Origin: an uncultured Hymenobacter sp. | Lineage (GTDB): Bacteria > Bacteroidota > Bacteroidia > Cytophagales > Hymenobacteraceae | Reading direction: 5' to 3' | Assembly: GCA_913776615.1 (NCBI GenBank) | Contig: CAJYPK010000061.1 | Location: 1-64,000 of the forward strand | Length of the DNA stretch: 64,000 nucleotides | In this document: in pieces, positions 1 through 8,669 of the stretch | Position numbering within the stretch: the stretch's first letter is position 1 | Layout: the number at the start of each line of letters is the position of its first letter | The notes under the pieces: generated by a model | The model's database searches: none | Told to the model about the DNA's origin: nothing | The model's input: only the letters and a program-made list of their open reading frames with translations | Program-made: the position numbers and the translations under genes

Positions 1-13
1 CTAGCTACCCAGT

Positions 14-2338
14 ATGAAGCTTATTATCGTCGAAAGTCCCAACAAGATTAAGAAAATCAAGGGCTACGCGGGACCCGACTATGAGGTGGCGGCCTCGGTG
101 GGCCACATTCGGGATTTGCCCGTGGGCGGGGGCGACATTGGCATCGACCGCGAGCACGGCCACGCCCTGAAATACGTCGTCAGTGACGACAAAAAGGCCG
201 TGGTGGCCAACCTGCGCCGCCTGGCCAAAGCCGCCGGCCCCCAGGGCGTGTACCTGGCCACCGACCCCGACCGCGAAGGCGAGGCCATTGCGTTTCACCT
301 CTGCGAAGTACTAGGCTTGGACCCGCGCACGACCAAGCGCATCGCCTTTCAGGAAATCACCGAGAAGGCCATCAAGGCCGCGCTGGCCGCACCCACTACG
401 GTGGACCTGCACCTGGTGCACGCCCAGGAGGGCCGCCGGGCCGTGGACCGGCTGGTGGGCTTCACCATCAGCCCGGTGCTGAACCGCAAGCTGGCGGCGG
501 GCCTCTCGGCCGGCCGGGTGCAGTCGGTGGCCGTGCGCTTGGTGGTGGAGCGGGAGCGGCAGATTCAGCAGTTCACCGACACATTTACCGTGCCGGTGGT
601 AGCCACGCTGCAGACCAGCCACGGCGAGCAGCTACGGGCCCGCCGCACGGCCGCGCCCTTCGCCGCGCTCGACCAAGCGCAGGCCTACTTATCGCAGGTC
701 GGCCGCGGCGCGGGCTTTGGCGTGCTGGGCGTGGAGAAAAAGCCCGTGGAACGCCAGCCCGCGCCGGCTTTTTCGACCTCAACGCTGCAACAGGAAGGCG
801 TGAAAAAGCTTCGGTTTACCGTGCAGAAGGTATCGGACTTGGCTCAGAAACTGTTCGAGGGCGGCCACATTACCTACATCAGAACCGACAGCGTGAACCT
901 GGGCGAGGAGGCCACCCAGCAGGCCCAGGCCCAGATTACGGCGCAGTTTGGCGCTGGCCATTTCCAGGCCCGCCAGACCAAAAACAAGGACGGCGCACAG
1001 GAAGCCCACGAAGCCATCCGCCCCACGCACTGGGGGCAGGCCAGCGCCGGCGACACGCCCGACGAGCAGGCACTCTATCGGTTGATTTATACCCGCGCCC
1101 TGGCCTCGCAGATGCTGGCCGCCCAGTACGACCAGACCACGATTACCCTCGCGCCGGCGGCCGATGCCGCCGATACCTACACCAGCTCCACCCGCGTGCT
1201 CACCCGCGCCGGCTACTTGGCCGTGTACCAGGATGCCGAAGAGGAAGGGGAGGAGCTCGCTGACGAGTCCGAAACGATGCTTAAACACCCGGTGCAGGAA
1301 GGCGAAGCGTTGACGCTGGTAAAGCTGAAGGCGCGCCAGAGCTTTGCCCGGCCCGCCAAGCGCTACAACGAGGCCACCCTGGTCGCGGACCTGGAAAAGC
1401 AGGGCATTGGCCGCCCGAGCACCTACGCCTCCATCCTGCGCACGATTTTCGCCCGGAAGTACATCGGCACCGGCAGCGTGACGGGCAAGAAGCTCACCGC
1501 GCAGGGACTGACTTGGCAGGATGGCCAGCTGACCACCAGCCAGCGCAGCGAGACGCTGGGCGCGGATAAGGACAAGCTGCTGCCCACGGCCACCGGCACC
1601 CAGGTCACGGAGTTTCTGGAGCGCAACTTTCCCAAGGTGATGGACTACAAATTCACTGCCGGCTGCGAAGCCGTGTTCGACAAGATTGCCCGGGGCCAGC
1701 AGACCTACCAGCAGTTTGTGCCGATGTTCGACCAGAACATGCTGGGCTGGGTGGCCGCCGCCGACCAGCTCACCCCCGACCGGGCCGAGCTGCAGAAGCG
1801 CCTCGTGGGCCAGTTCGAGGGCGCGGAAATGCTGCTTGGAACCGGCAAAAACGGCCTCTACATCCTGCACGCCGAGAAGTATTATACCCTTCCCGAGGAC
1901 GTCAGCCCCGCGCAACTGAGCGAGGCGCAGGCTCAGGACCTGATTACCCAGCGCCGGGCCTCGGCTCCGCGCGAGGTGGGCCTGCACGAGGGCAAGCCGG
2001 TGGTGGTAGGCCAGGGGCCGAAAGGCGTGTACCTGAAGTGGCGCGAGCAGTACTTCAACGTGCCGGCTGGCATATCGGCCGCGGCCGTTACCCCGGCGCT
2101 GGCCGTCAATTACCTCATCAAAGCGCAGGCGGAGGCAGCCAAGAACGTGCTGGCCACCGTGGGCAAGTACACCATCGGCCGTAATGAATGGGGCCTTTAC
2201 GTTACAGATGGGGAGGTAAAAGCTAAGTTTAAACCTGACTGTACGGAAGAGCAGGCCCGGGCTACCACGGCCGAGCAGGCCGCCGACATGATTAAAAGCT
2301 ATAAAGCATGGAAGAAGAAAAACGCGGGCCGGAAGTAG
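14..2338 (+). CDS. topA: DNA topoisomerase I (type IA)
   Basis: Relaxes negatively supercoiled DNA through a transient 5'-phosphotyrosine break. The 774-aa protein opens with a Toprim domain (IIVESPNK at residues 4-11, acidic TDPDREGEA at 83-91). The catalytic Tyr is about residue 288 in GHITYIRTDS. The tail carries Toprim C-terminal repeats (e.g. VGKYTIGRNEWGLYV) and no zinc-finger cysteine tetrads. The start is the first ATG, and only 13 bases precede it in the window. Accessory topA copies are common on Bacteroidota conjugative elements, often near DUF4099 genes; one such gene sits at the other end of this window. Probably the element's own copy rather than the chromosomal housekeeping gene, which is inferred from context. 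Confidence 0.95.
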   Translation: MKLIIVESPNKIKKIKGYAGPDYEVAASVGHIRDLPVGGGDIGIDREHGHALKYVVSDDKKAVVANLRRLAKAAGPQGVYLATDPDREGEAIAFHLCEVLGLDPRTTKRIAFQEITEKAIKAALAAPTTVDLHLVHAQEGRRAVDRLVGFTISPVLNRKLAAGLSAGRVQSVAVRLVVERERQIQQFTDTFTVPVVATLQTSHGEQLRARRTAAPFAALDQAQAYLSQVGRGAGFGVLGVEKKPVERQPAPAFSTSTLQQEGVKKLRFTVQKVSDLAQKLFEGGHITYIRTDSVNLGEEATQQAQAQITAQFGAGHFQARQTKNKDGAQEAHEAIRPTHWGQASAGDTPDEQALYRLIYTRALASQMLAAQYDQTTITLAPAADAADTYTSSTRVLTRAGYLAVYQDAEEEGEELADESETMLKHPVQEGEALTLVKLKARQSFARPAKRYNEATLVADLEKQGIGRPSTYASILRTIFARKYIGTGSVTGKKLTAQGLTWQDGQLTTSQRSETLGADKDKLLPTATGTQVTEFLERNFPKVMDYKFTAGCEAVFDKIARGQQTYQQFVPMFDQNMLGWVAAADQLTPDRAELQKRLVGQFEGAEMLLGTGKNGLYILHAEKYYTLPEDVSPAQLSEAQAQDLITQRRASAPREVGLHEGKPVVVGQGPKGVYLKWREQYFNVPAGISAAAVTPALAVNYLIKAQAEAAKNVLATVGKYTIGRNEWGLYVTDGEVKAKFKPDCTEEQARATTAEQAADMIKSYKAWKKKNAGRK

Positions 2339-2670
2339 CGCCCTTAAGCTTTCCCGACCTGAGCTTGGCCCTGCCTTACCAAGACGCTTTGCTCTACGCC
2401 CAGAACCGGTTGAAGATGATTGCGCGGGGCGGACTGCTGCCGTTTTGCGAGGCCCACAAGTTTCCCTACACCACCATCATTAACCTGAAAAACGGCAATC
2501 TGAAGAAGGAGGAGCCGCGGTTGCTGCACCGCCTGCTGCGCAGCCTCGACGTGCCGAACGAGCTGCTGCAGTTTCCGCCGGACAGCCCCAGTCAGCGGTT
2601 TTTGCTGCCGGATGGAGCGGCGCTGGTTACTTTCCAGTTTCAGCTTGCCTGTCTTACATCAGCCGACTGA
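2308..2670 (+). CDS. Small HTH-like protein overlapping topA
   Basis: A 120-aa protein whose ATG lies inside the last 31 bases of topA, so it is probably translationally coupled to it. Residues about 40-85 (FCEAHKFPYTTIINLKNG followed by LLHRLLRSLDV) read like the helices of a Cro/C1-type helix-turn-helix. No known family is recognised with certainty. A transcriptional regulator or DNA-binding accessory of the topA unit is the best guess. The element has a second small HTH gene at 32087 with a similar layout. The GC-rich backbone ends just after this gene. Confidence 0.6.
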   Translation: MEEEKRGPEVAPLSFPDLSLALPYQDALLYAQNRLKMIARGGLLPFCEAHKFPYTTIINLKNGNLKKEEPRLLHRLLRSLDVPNELLQFPPDSPSQRFLLPDGAALVTFQFQLACLTSAD

Positions 2671-2713
2671 GCAAGCGTTATTTTATAAATAAGCTGTTGC
2701 TGGACGTGCGGTA

Positions 2714-4414
2714 CTATTTAGTCTGGCTTTGGTGGCTTATCTGAAAGTTCTCAAATCGAAGTTCGAAGTCAGCAAGTATCGGAGAGCCTTCGCGCTCCAT
2801 TCTTAGTCGTGGCGCATCATGCTTCAGGCGGCTGTGCATGTGTTGAATCGGGTCAGATTCTGTCTCTTGTTTGGTGATGCGGGCGGCTCCAGCCAACAAC
2901 TGAGGCCAAGAGCCCCAGGCAGCTCGCTCATCCTGCTTAACGCCTGTGAAATGGATGCCGTGACGACCAATGATGAAGAAGTATACATTCCCTATTATTT
3001 TTTCTGCCGGGGAATGTCGGGTAATCTGTAGCGCGTTAAGGGTCGTTTTTACATCGGTTCGCTCTACCCACGTTACAACCTTATCAAGCCAGCTCAACGC
3101 GTTCTTCTGAAGGTTGCTTATGACGCTGCGCCGCTTTTGCATCGAGTTGGCAAACGGGTCTTGCCATTTCAACTGAAATAACCCCAATGACTTGGTCACC
3201 TTATCAAAAACAACGGCGTCGATATCTGTTTCGCGCCCATCAATAGACATACGTATTTCGACCGGAATGCGCACAAATCGGTCTTCTGTGAAAAAGCCGA
3301 ATATCATCCGCCTGAACCGGTTCTCCCGGTTATTAACGGCCTTGGAGTAATCCAGGGCGCAGTTTCTTTTCAACTCGTGATTCAGAAACTGAAACGGATT
3401 GTTCAGACACCCGGCGGCAGAGCGCAGTAACTGCGAATCAGAAACCTGAATGAACGGTGGTGGAGCTACGCGGGGGATTGACAGGTAAGTTTGGTAGTTA
3501 TCTTTATTCAGCGTGATATGGCTTAACATGATGCTCGCTTCCTGTACTGTACGGTCCAGGTAACGGGCTAGGTCAGCTACAATATCTTCTCTGGAGCAGA
3601 ATAAAGAAATAATGTTTCGCATTTCGAGACCGTTATATTTTTTGTGTGCTGCTTCACAAAACGACTTGTGCAGAAGCGCCAAACCGGCCAAGTACTCGAC
3701 CATCGTTACGTAGTCCCCGTAAGGTATCTGCCCAAACAGGTCTGCTTCGTCGAAATCGTCGTGAATCTGTTTGCGAAAAATGTGATACCGGCCCTGCTGG
3801 ATGAAATAATCCGTCACATAAGGTGTGGCCTGATAGGCGATATTTCTTCTGTCAGGGCTTTTAACTGAGAGCATGACCCGCTTGTGAACCCGGTCAGCAT
3901 CGAATCTGTCCTTGCCGGCTTTTCGATTCGTAAGTTGCCCTACTATGTGCTCTTGAACAAACTGCCAGTCATGCAGGTCAAAAAATTCAGCATTGGACCA
4001 AGATTCCGTAGTGGCAAATACAAACTCGCCTTCAGTCGGCCGGGTAAACGATGCGAAACCCATTTTGCAGAACATGACCAGCTGCCGGGCAAAAGCGAGC
4101 TTGCCGGTTGCATGAATGACAGCGTCAGCCCAAGCGGTGATATTGTTGTCTGAGTACAGAACAGGATGGAATTCTGACTGCTCAATTTTTGAATACCATG
4201 CCTGAAGCAGCAAGGGCCATCCATACTGATGGATGGTTTCGAAATAGTCTGTATAGGCAGCATCAAACTGGCCGCTGCCACGCAGGTACAGATAGACAAT
4301 GTCCATTTCCCTGATAATATTGACTACGGCGCTTCCCGGTAGCCCACTTATCTCCGAAAACTTCTCCAGTTCAGCCTCAAGAATCGATTCCAGAATTTCG
4401 GCTGGTGTTGGCAT
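2714..4414 (-). CDS. Uncharacterised 566-aa protein with possible PD-(D/Q)xK nuclease motif
   Basis: I do not recognise the full-length family. The N-terminal about 350 residues look largely helical. Near residues 397-416 the string TDIDAVVFDK is followed by GLFQLKW, giving Asp399 then Gln414-Leu-Lys416, an arrangement seen in restriction-endonuclease-like D-(E/Q)xK folds; Glu365 could be the upstream acidic residue. No signal peptide or membrane helix is apparent. It lies at the left edge of the defence island, in lower-GC sequence, and its 5' region is interrupted by an IS3 element that probably separates it from its native promoter. The frame upstream of the ATG stays open up to the IS end, so the start is not certain. 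A defence nuclease is inference only. Confidence 0.7.
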   Translation of the reverse strand: MPTPAEILESILEAELEKFSEISGLPGSAVVNIIREMDIVYLYLRGSGQFDAAYTDYFETIHQYGWPLLLQAWYSKIEQSEFHPVLYSDNNITAWADAVIHATGKLAFARQLVMFCKMGFASFTRPTEGEFVFATTESWSNAEFFDLHDWQFVQEHIVGQLTNRKAGKDRFDADRVHKRVMLSVKSPDRRNIAYQATPYVTDYFIQQGRYHIFRKQIHDDFDEADLFGQIPYGDYVTMVEYLAGLALLHKSFCEAAHKKYNGLEMRNIISLFCSREDIVADLARYLDRTVQEASIMLSHITLNKDNYQTYLSIPRVAPPPFIQVSDSQLLRSAAGCLNNPFQFLNHELKRNCALDYSKAVNNRENRFRRMIFGFFTEDRFVRIPVEIRMSIDGRETDIDAVVFDKVTKSLGLFQLKWQDPFANSMQKRRSVISNLQKNALSWLDKVVTWVERTDVKTTLNALQITRHSPAEKIIGNVYFFIIGRHGIHFTGVKQDERAAWGSWPQLLAGAARITKQETESDPIQHMHSRLKHDAPRLRMEREGSPILADFELRFENFQISHQSQTK

Positions 4415-4518
4415 AATACATGCAAGTTGACTAATTGAGGCACCTGTATTACGCCGGATGTAGCAGTTAGTGAGGTCTTGTACGCTTCCCCGTCTGATAA
4501 GCCAGTGGTAGGCAGAGG

Positions 4519-5292
4519 TTAAGCCGCTTGTTTAAATTCGAGTGGGGTCATAAAATTCAAGGCCTGGTGCGGGCGCTGGGTGTTATAGTCGTGCCGCCAC
4601 TCGTCTACTAGCTGGCGCACATGGGCCAGCGAGCAGAACAGGTGGGCGTCGAGCAGCTCGCGGCGAAATGAGCCGTTGAAGCGCTCGATATAGGCATTCT
4701 GCGTCGGCTTGCCGGGTTGAATCCAGTGCAGCGTAATGCTTTGCTGCGCACACCAATCACTGAGTTTGGCGCTGATAAACTCCGGGCCGTTGTCGGTGCG
4801 CAGCTGCGCGGGGCGGCCATAGCACTCGACTAGGCGCGTGAGCACCTGCACAACGCGACTGGCCGGCAAAGAGAAGTCGATTTCCACACCTAACAGCTCG
4901 CGGTTGTAGTCATCGAGCACGTTGAGGGTGCGGAAGCGGCGGCCATCGGTCAACACATCGCTCGTAAAGTCGAGCGACCAGCACCCGTTAGCCGCCTCGG
5001 GCACGGCTAAGGGCTGCTTGACGCGGGCGGGCACGCGCTTTTTCAGGCGTCGAGGCAGGTTGAGCGCCAGTGCCCGATAGATGCGTAGCGTGCGTTTGTG
5101 ATTGATTACCAGACCATTTTTGCGCAAGCGGTGGTGCAGCTTCCAAAAACCCCAGCCCGGATGCCGCCCACTCAGCGCCCGCAGGGCTTGCTGCACGGGC
5201 TCATCGTTTCGTCCCCGCGCCACGGGGTGATAGCTACCACGCGCCAGCCCCACCAGGGCACACGCCCGGCGCTGGCTCCAGCCTTTACGCAC
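4519..5292 (-). CDS. IS3-family transposase OrfB (DDE catalytic domain)
   Basis: The integrase-core half of the transposase, 257 aa as an independent frame with a GTG start. The catalytic triad can be read as Asp in WSLDFTSDV, Asp in LRTDNGPEF, and Glu in NAYIERFNGSF about 35 residues later, the DD(35)E arrangement of IS3 elements. The N-terminal part (RRACALVGLARGSYH) is the HTH_21-like segment. It is probably made mainly as an OrfAB fusion, because its frame is open upstream into the end of orfA and a slippery heptamer lies at the junction. It appears intact. Confidence 0.95.
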   Translation of the reverse strand: MRKGWSQRRACALVGLARGSYHPVARGRNDEPVQQALRALSGRHPGWGFWKLHHRLRKNGLVINHKRTLRIYRALALNLPRRLKKRVPARVKQPLAVPEAANGCWSLDFTSDVLTDGRRFRTLNVLDDYNRELLGVEIDFSLPASRVVQVLTRLVECYGRPAQLRTDNGPEFISAKLSDWCAQQSITLHWIQPGKPTQNAYIERFNGSFRRELLDAHLFCSLAHVRQLVDEWRHDYNTQRPHQALNFMTPLEFKQAA

Positions 5293-5330
5293 TAAGCCCT
5301 GCGCTGCCTGGCGCCGCGCCGCAGGGCTAC

Positions 5331-5594
5331 TTACTTTTTTCGCAGTATCTCCTTGATAGCCTGGTTTTCTAAGCTCAGGTCGGCGAACATCTGCTTGAGC
5401 TTGCGATTCTCCTCTTCCAGGTATTTGAGGCGGGTTAGCTCGGCCACGCTAGCACCCGCATACTTGCTTTTCCAGGCATAAAACGTGGCCTCGCTCAGGC
5501 CGTGCTCGCGCACAATCTGGGCTACGGTCTGCCCGCTGGCTTGCTGCTGTAAAATGGCCACAATCTGGGCCTCGCTGAATCGTCCTTTTTTCAT
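5331..5594 (-). CDS. IS3-family transposase OrfA (HTH/leucine-zipper)
   Basis: An 87-aa DNA-binding subunit. FSEAQIVAILQQQASG and VREHGLSEATFYAWKSKY form the HTH_Tnp_1-type helix-turn-helix that reads the terminal repeats. EEENRKLKQMFADLSLENQ is the heptad-like coiled coil used for multimerisation. It ends in ILRKK followed by TAA, and the A6G run coding these last residues is a classic -1 slippage site leading into orfB. The start is ATG at the right end of the frame, 73 bp inside the element. Confidence 0.93.
   Translation of the reverse strand: MKKGRFSEAQIVAILQQQASGQTVAQIVREHGLSEATFYAWKSKYAGASVAELTRLKYLEEENRKLKQMFADLSLENQAIKEILRKK
5334..5340 (-). other. Probable -1 ribosomal frameshift heptamer A6G
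   Basis: On the coding (minus) strand the last codons of orfA read CGA AAA AAG TAA. Slipping back one base on AAAAAAG continues as CGA AAA AAA GTA AGT and runs without a stop into OrfB. This is the usual way IS3 elements make the OrfAB transposase. Direct sequence observation; actual slippage is inferred from the family. Confidence 0.75.
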
Positions 5595-5741
5595 TTCGCA
5601 GTCGTCAGGTAGGGAAAGTTACACTTTTCTCTAGTCACAACTGGCACTCAATTCGGGGAAGCGTACAGTCTGGCACTGACTGTAGCAGGTCCGGTCGCAG
5701 GCATTTGCCAAGGTGCTGACAGGTAAATTATTCTACTCTCC

Positions 5742-6068
5742 CTAAATCGGTTCCCCTCCCTGCTCCAGCACTACCAGTACCGGTCCTCGCAGAATATGGT
5801 CCTCATCCTCTGCATCCGATGTAATACCGGTAAGTGTTGACAGGACAGTCATTGCCTCTGGATTAACCATCCCGTCATGGTCAAATACCGAGTAGAACAG
5901 ATAGCCTTGGCCACTGGCCAGCACGTCTACTAGGGCCGGTGCACAACCCATAAATCCGGCCGCCAGCACCAGATTCCGGCCTGCCTCATTGTTTGCGCTG
6001 TTTAGTGTAAAGCCGGCCACCGGCATTTCCTGCGGCGGCATTTGCGGCTGATAAAGTGTGACTGTCAT
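5742..6068 (-). CDS. Hypothetical 108-aa protein
   Basis: No family recognised. A 108-aa soluble, acidic protein with a compact alpha/beta look (GRNLVLAAGFMGCAPALVDVLASGQGYLFYSVFDHD) and a C-terminal strand ILRGPVLVVLEQGG. There is no signal peptide. It lies just right of the IS3 element and is divergent from the DUF4420-like fragment at 6179; about 110 bp separate the two. Base use resembles the rest of the lower-GC defence island. It might be a small accessory of the island, but nothing in the sequence names a role. Confidence 0.45.
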   Translation of the reverse strand: MTVTLYQPQMPPQEMPVAGFTLNSANNEAGRNLVLAAGFMGCAPALVDVLASGQGYLFYSVFDHDGMVNPEAMTVLSTLTGITSDAEDEDHILRGPVLVVLEQGGEPI

Positions 6069-6178
6069 AACAGGAGGGATTTCTGCGGCCGTAAAACAAC
6101 CCGGACTACGCCTGCAGAGCTACAGGAAACGAATTGGGTTAAAGGTAGTGTTTCAGCCGAAACCAGCTGCTTCTCTCT

Positions 6179-6610
6179 ATGTTGCTTCGCCGCGCTGCCC
6201 ATTTTCTTGACCCTGAAATCATCTGGCAGCAGCTTGAAGAGCAGATGTCTGAACACGAAGATGAAGGTCTGATAGAATACCCGATAGAAAATTACAATTC
6301 GGTCAGCATGCATCTGGGTGTTGTGCGGCTTACCGGCGAGCGGGCTGTATGGGTGAAAATCACGGGCGTCCAGCCGTCGCTGCCTGCCGGCCTGCCGGAT
6401 GCTGTATGGGTAAAGAAAATAACTTACCCTGGTTATGCCGTATTTACTGTAGTGCTGACTGACCCGGGTGCACAGGAAGCTTTTAGCGGTTTTATCCGCG
6501 AGCTGCTGGCTGACGTAGAGCAGGCTGATGCCGATGTCTGCATAGCTGATTTGCTGGTTTTCCGGCTTCGGCAATGGTGGCCGATGGCACTGCCTGATAT
6601 TGCTGCCTGA
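6179..6610 (+). CDS. Orphan N-terminal half of a DUF4420 (PD-(D/E)xK motif) protein
   Basis: A 143-aa protein that follows the N-terminal half of the complete DUF4420 protein at 13054: an opening helix (IIWQQLEEQM), a beta-rich region, then F-x3-I/L-x2-DV/I and a final RLRQWW matching RLNRWQ in the full protein. It stops exactly where the full protein continues into the GLFGEL...VEVK nuclease core, so the catalytic half is absent. It is either a decayed gene or a free-standing N-domain that regulates or substitutes in the system. It lies directly upstream of vsr and dcm in the same orientation. Homology was judged by eye, so certainty is moderate. Confidence 0.55.
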   Translation: MLLRRAAHFLDPEIIWQQLEEQMSEHEDEGLIEYPIENYNSVSMHLGVVRLTGERAVWVKITGVQPSLPAGLPDAVWVKKITYPGYAVFTVVLTDPGAQEAFSGFIRELLADVEQADADVCIADLLVFRLRQWWPMALPDIAA

Positions 6611-6664
6611 GCGCGCTGGCTGGGTAACAGCATGCTATAATCAATACGCCAGCGTAAAATATTC

Positions 6665-7105
6665 ATGGCAGATGTACTGACCCCTGCACAGCGCCACCTC
6701 AATATGTCCCGCATCCGGGGCAAGGATACCAAGCCGGAAATGCTGGTGAGACAGTATCTGCATAGCAGGGGGCTGCGTTATCGCCTCCATGTCAAAAGTC
6801 TGCCTGGCAAACCAGATATGGTATTTCCCGGTCTTCGGACGGTGGTTTTTATTCATGGCTGTTTCTGGCACCAGCACGAAGGATGCCGGTATTTTGTGGT
6901 GCCGAAAACCCGGACTGATTTCTGGATGGAGAAAATCGGGCGCAACGTAGCCAACGATAAGCGTCAGCAGGAAGAGTTGAAGAATCAGGGGTGGCGGGTG
7001 CTGGTTGTATGGGAGTGTGAGCTTCGGCCGTCGCACCGGGAGCGTACGCTGGAAAGGCTTTTTTATTCCCTGACGGCCCCGGAATCAGATGAGCTTGAGT
7101 GCTAA
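6665..7105 (+). CDS. vsr: Very short patch repair endonuclease (Vsr)
   Basis: Nicks DNA 5' of T:G mismatches produced when 5-methylcytosine deaminates, and so accompanies Dcm-type methylases. The 146-aa length is typical. Family landmarks are present: RIRGKDTKPEMLVRQYLHSRG near the N-terminus, the catalytic Asp in GKPDMVF, the zinc/metal region HGCFWHQHEGC, the FWMEKIGRNVANDKRQ segment, and WRVLVVWECEL near the end. It sits 74 bp upstream of the cytosine methyltransferase in the same direction, the usual pairing. In MORC/Z1-type systems Vsr-fold proteins have also been proposed as restriction nucleases; which role applies here cannot be told from sequence. Confidence 0.95.
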   Translation: MADVLTPAQRHLNMSRIRGKDTKPEMLVRQYLHSRGLRYRLHVKSLPGKPDMVFPGLRTVVFIHGCFWHQHEGCRYFVVPKTRTDFWMEKIGRNVANDKRQQEELKNQGWRVLVVWECELRPSHRERTLERLFYSLTAPESDELEC

Positions 7106-7179
7106 AGCTGCTGGCAAATGGCCAAAAAATCCCGTACTTGTGTGCTGGAAAAGCGGGTGTTTCCGCTAACTAGTTGAAA

Positions 7180-8547
7180 ATGAATTATATCGACCTGTTC
7201 GCGGGCGCAGGTGGCTTATCCGAAGGCTTCCATAATGCGGGCTTCACTCCGGTGGCGCACGTAGAAATGGATACGTATGCCTGTGATACAATCCGCACAA
7301 GACTGGCTTGGTATTGTCTGCACGAGAAGAAGGATTACCAGCCGTACTTCAATTACCTGCGCGGCAAGCTCCCGCGCGAGAAGCTGTATGAACTGATTGA
7401 AGAGATTAAGCCTGGCTTGCTGGATTCAGTCATCAATGAAGCTATCGGTGAGGAAACGCGGCAGGGGATATTTGATAAGATTGACCAGCAACTTAAAAGC
7501 CTGCCGGAGGGAAAGCAGGAGGTAGACCTGATTATTGGTGGGCCACCCTGTCAGACCTTCTCCGTTGCCGGACGCGCCCGCTTGGGCCGTGCAGTGATGG
7601 AAAACGACCCTCGCAGCAAGCTCTATCTGCAGTATGCAAAATTCCTGGTAAAGTACCGTCCCCGTATGTTCGTGTTTGAGAATGTGCTGGGGATGTTGAG
7701 CTTTAAGAACGGACAGCAACTGGACCTCATCCGGGAAACGTTTCTGGAAGCGGGTTACGCTATGGATGTACGGGAGTGGAATGCCCGCAGCTTCGGGGTA
7801 CTGCAGAGCCGTGAGCGACTGATTATCATTGGCTGGCGTCTCGACCAGCCTGCGTTGGGCTACCCGGCATTCGGGACCCTGACGGCAGAAGAACAGAAAC
7901 GATTCACCGTAGAAGAACTGCTCAGTGACCTGCCGCCCTTGGAGCCTGGCCAAGTCCTTCCGCCCACGCCTTACGAACCCAAGACCAGTACACCTTATCT
8001 GAAATGGTCAGGTTTGCGCCGGAAATGCCCGGTGATAACGTGGCATCAGGCCCGGCCACACCGGGAGGAGGACCGGGAGATTTACCGACTGTTTATTGAA
8101 CACTGGAACGATGGGGGGGACGAATATCAGCGCATGCGCTATAACGAGTTGCCCAGCCATCTGATTTTTCATGAGAACAAGACGGAATTTACTGATAGGT
8201 TCAAGGTAGTGGCCTCGAATATGCACTACTCACAGACAGTGGTAGCACATATCAGTAAAGATGGTCATTATTACATTCATCCGGATGTCAGGCAGCGGCG
8301 TTCGCTTTCGGTGCGCGAAGCAGCCAGATTGCAGTCGTTTCCCGACAACTACTACTTTGAAGGACCCCGGACTTCAGCGTTGAAACAGATTGGTAATGCA
8401 GTGCCGCCGCTGATGGGTGAACGAATTGCTCTGAGCGTTCGCAATGCTCTGAATGGCGTCGGGAATTTTCTGCGGCCAGACTCTCCGGTAGGCAAACGTC
8501 GCTCCGGCAAAAAAGACAAGCAGTTGGTGCTTAACTACGCGCAATAG
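7180..8547 (+). CDS. dcm: DNA (cytosine-5-)-methyltransferase
   Basis: Transfers a methyl group from SAM to C5 of cytosine. Motif I is DLFAGAGGLSEGF (residues 5-17), the catalytic Cys is about residue 124 in GGPPCQTFSVAGR, and motif VI is ENVLGM. The QSRERLIIIGW segment is motif VIII, and QIGNAVPPLMGERIA is motif X near the C-terminus. Length is 455 aa from the ATG; an in-frame TTG two codons earlier is less likely. Recognition specificity cannot be read from sequence. It is the modification gene of the cluster and is followed by a terminator-like hairpin, so the downstream ATPase genes probably have their own promoter. Confidence 0.96.
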   Translation: MNYIDLFAGAGGLSEGFHNAGFTPVAHVEMDTYACDTIRTRLAWYCLHEKKDYQPYFNYLRGKLPREKLYELIEEIKPGLLDSVINEAIGEETRQGIFDKIDQQLKSLPEGKQEVDLIIGGPPCQTFSVAGRARLGRAVMENDPRSKLYLQYAKFLVKYRPRMFVFENVLGMLSFKNGQQLDLIRETFLEAGYAMDVREWNARSFGVLQSRERLIIIGWRLDQPALGYPAFGTLTAEEQKRFTVEELLSDLPPLEPGQVLPPTPYEPKTSTPYLKWSGLRRKCPVITWHQARPHREEDREIYRLFIEHWNDGGDEYQRMRYNELPSHLIFHENKTEFTDRFKVVASNMHYSQTVVAHISKDGHYYIHPDVRQRRSLSVREAARLQSFPDNYYFEGPRTSALKQIGNAVPPLMGERIALSVRNALNGVGNFLRPDSPVGKRRSGKKDKQLVLNYAQ

Positions 8548-8592
8548 AATCTGCGATGATTCTTATCGCACATTAATCCGGATTTCAGCCAG

Positions 8593-8629
8593 ACAGCTGG
8601 TGCCGCCTTCGTTCAGGGGGACCAGCTGT
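8593..8629 (+). terminator. Hairpin with T-run after dcm
   Basis: Perfect 9-bp arms ACAGCTGGT and ACCAGCTGT around a 19-nt loop, followed by TTTTCTT. Placed 45 bp after the dcm stop and ahead of the GHKL gene, it fits a rho-independent-like terminator separating modification from the downstream ATPase operon. The long loop weakens the call. Confidence 0.45.
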
Positions 8630-8669
8630 TTTCTTCCCCATGCCAAATCTGATATAACTCTTACCCTCA

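Larger units (their letters stand above)
4479..5667 (-). mobile_element. IS3-family insertion sequence, complete (1189 bp)
   Basis: Both ends are visible. The left end begins TGTACGCTTCCCCG, and the right end is its exact reverse complement for 14 bases; a second matching block (GCCAGT) lies at the same offset, so the imperfect terminal repeat is about 30 bp. It is flanked by a 4-bp direct repeat GTCT (4475-4478 and 5668-5671), as expected of a simple, probably recent insertion. It contains orfA and orfB joined by a probable -1 frameshift. A 4-bp duplication is compatible with the IS407-type subgroup of IS3; the subgroup call is inference. It is inserted upstream of the 566-aa gene inside the defence island. 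Confidence 0.93.

Noticed and set aside
779..1987. 402-aa minus-strand frame inside topA
   Set aside because: Antisense shadow of topA with no domain features.
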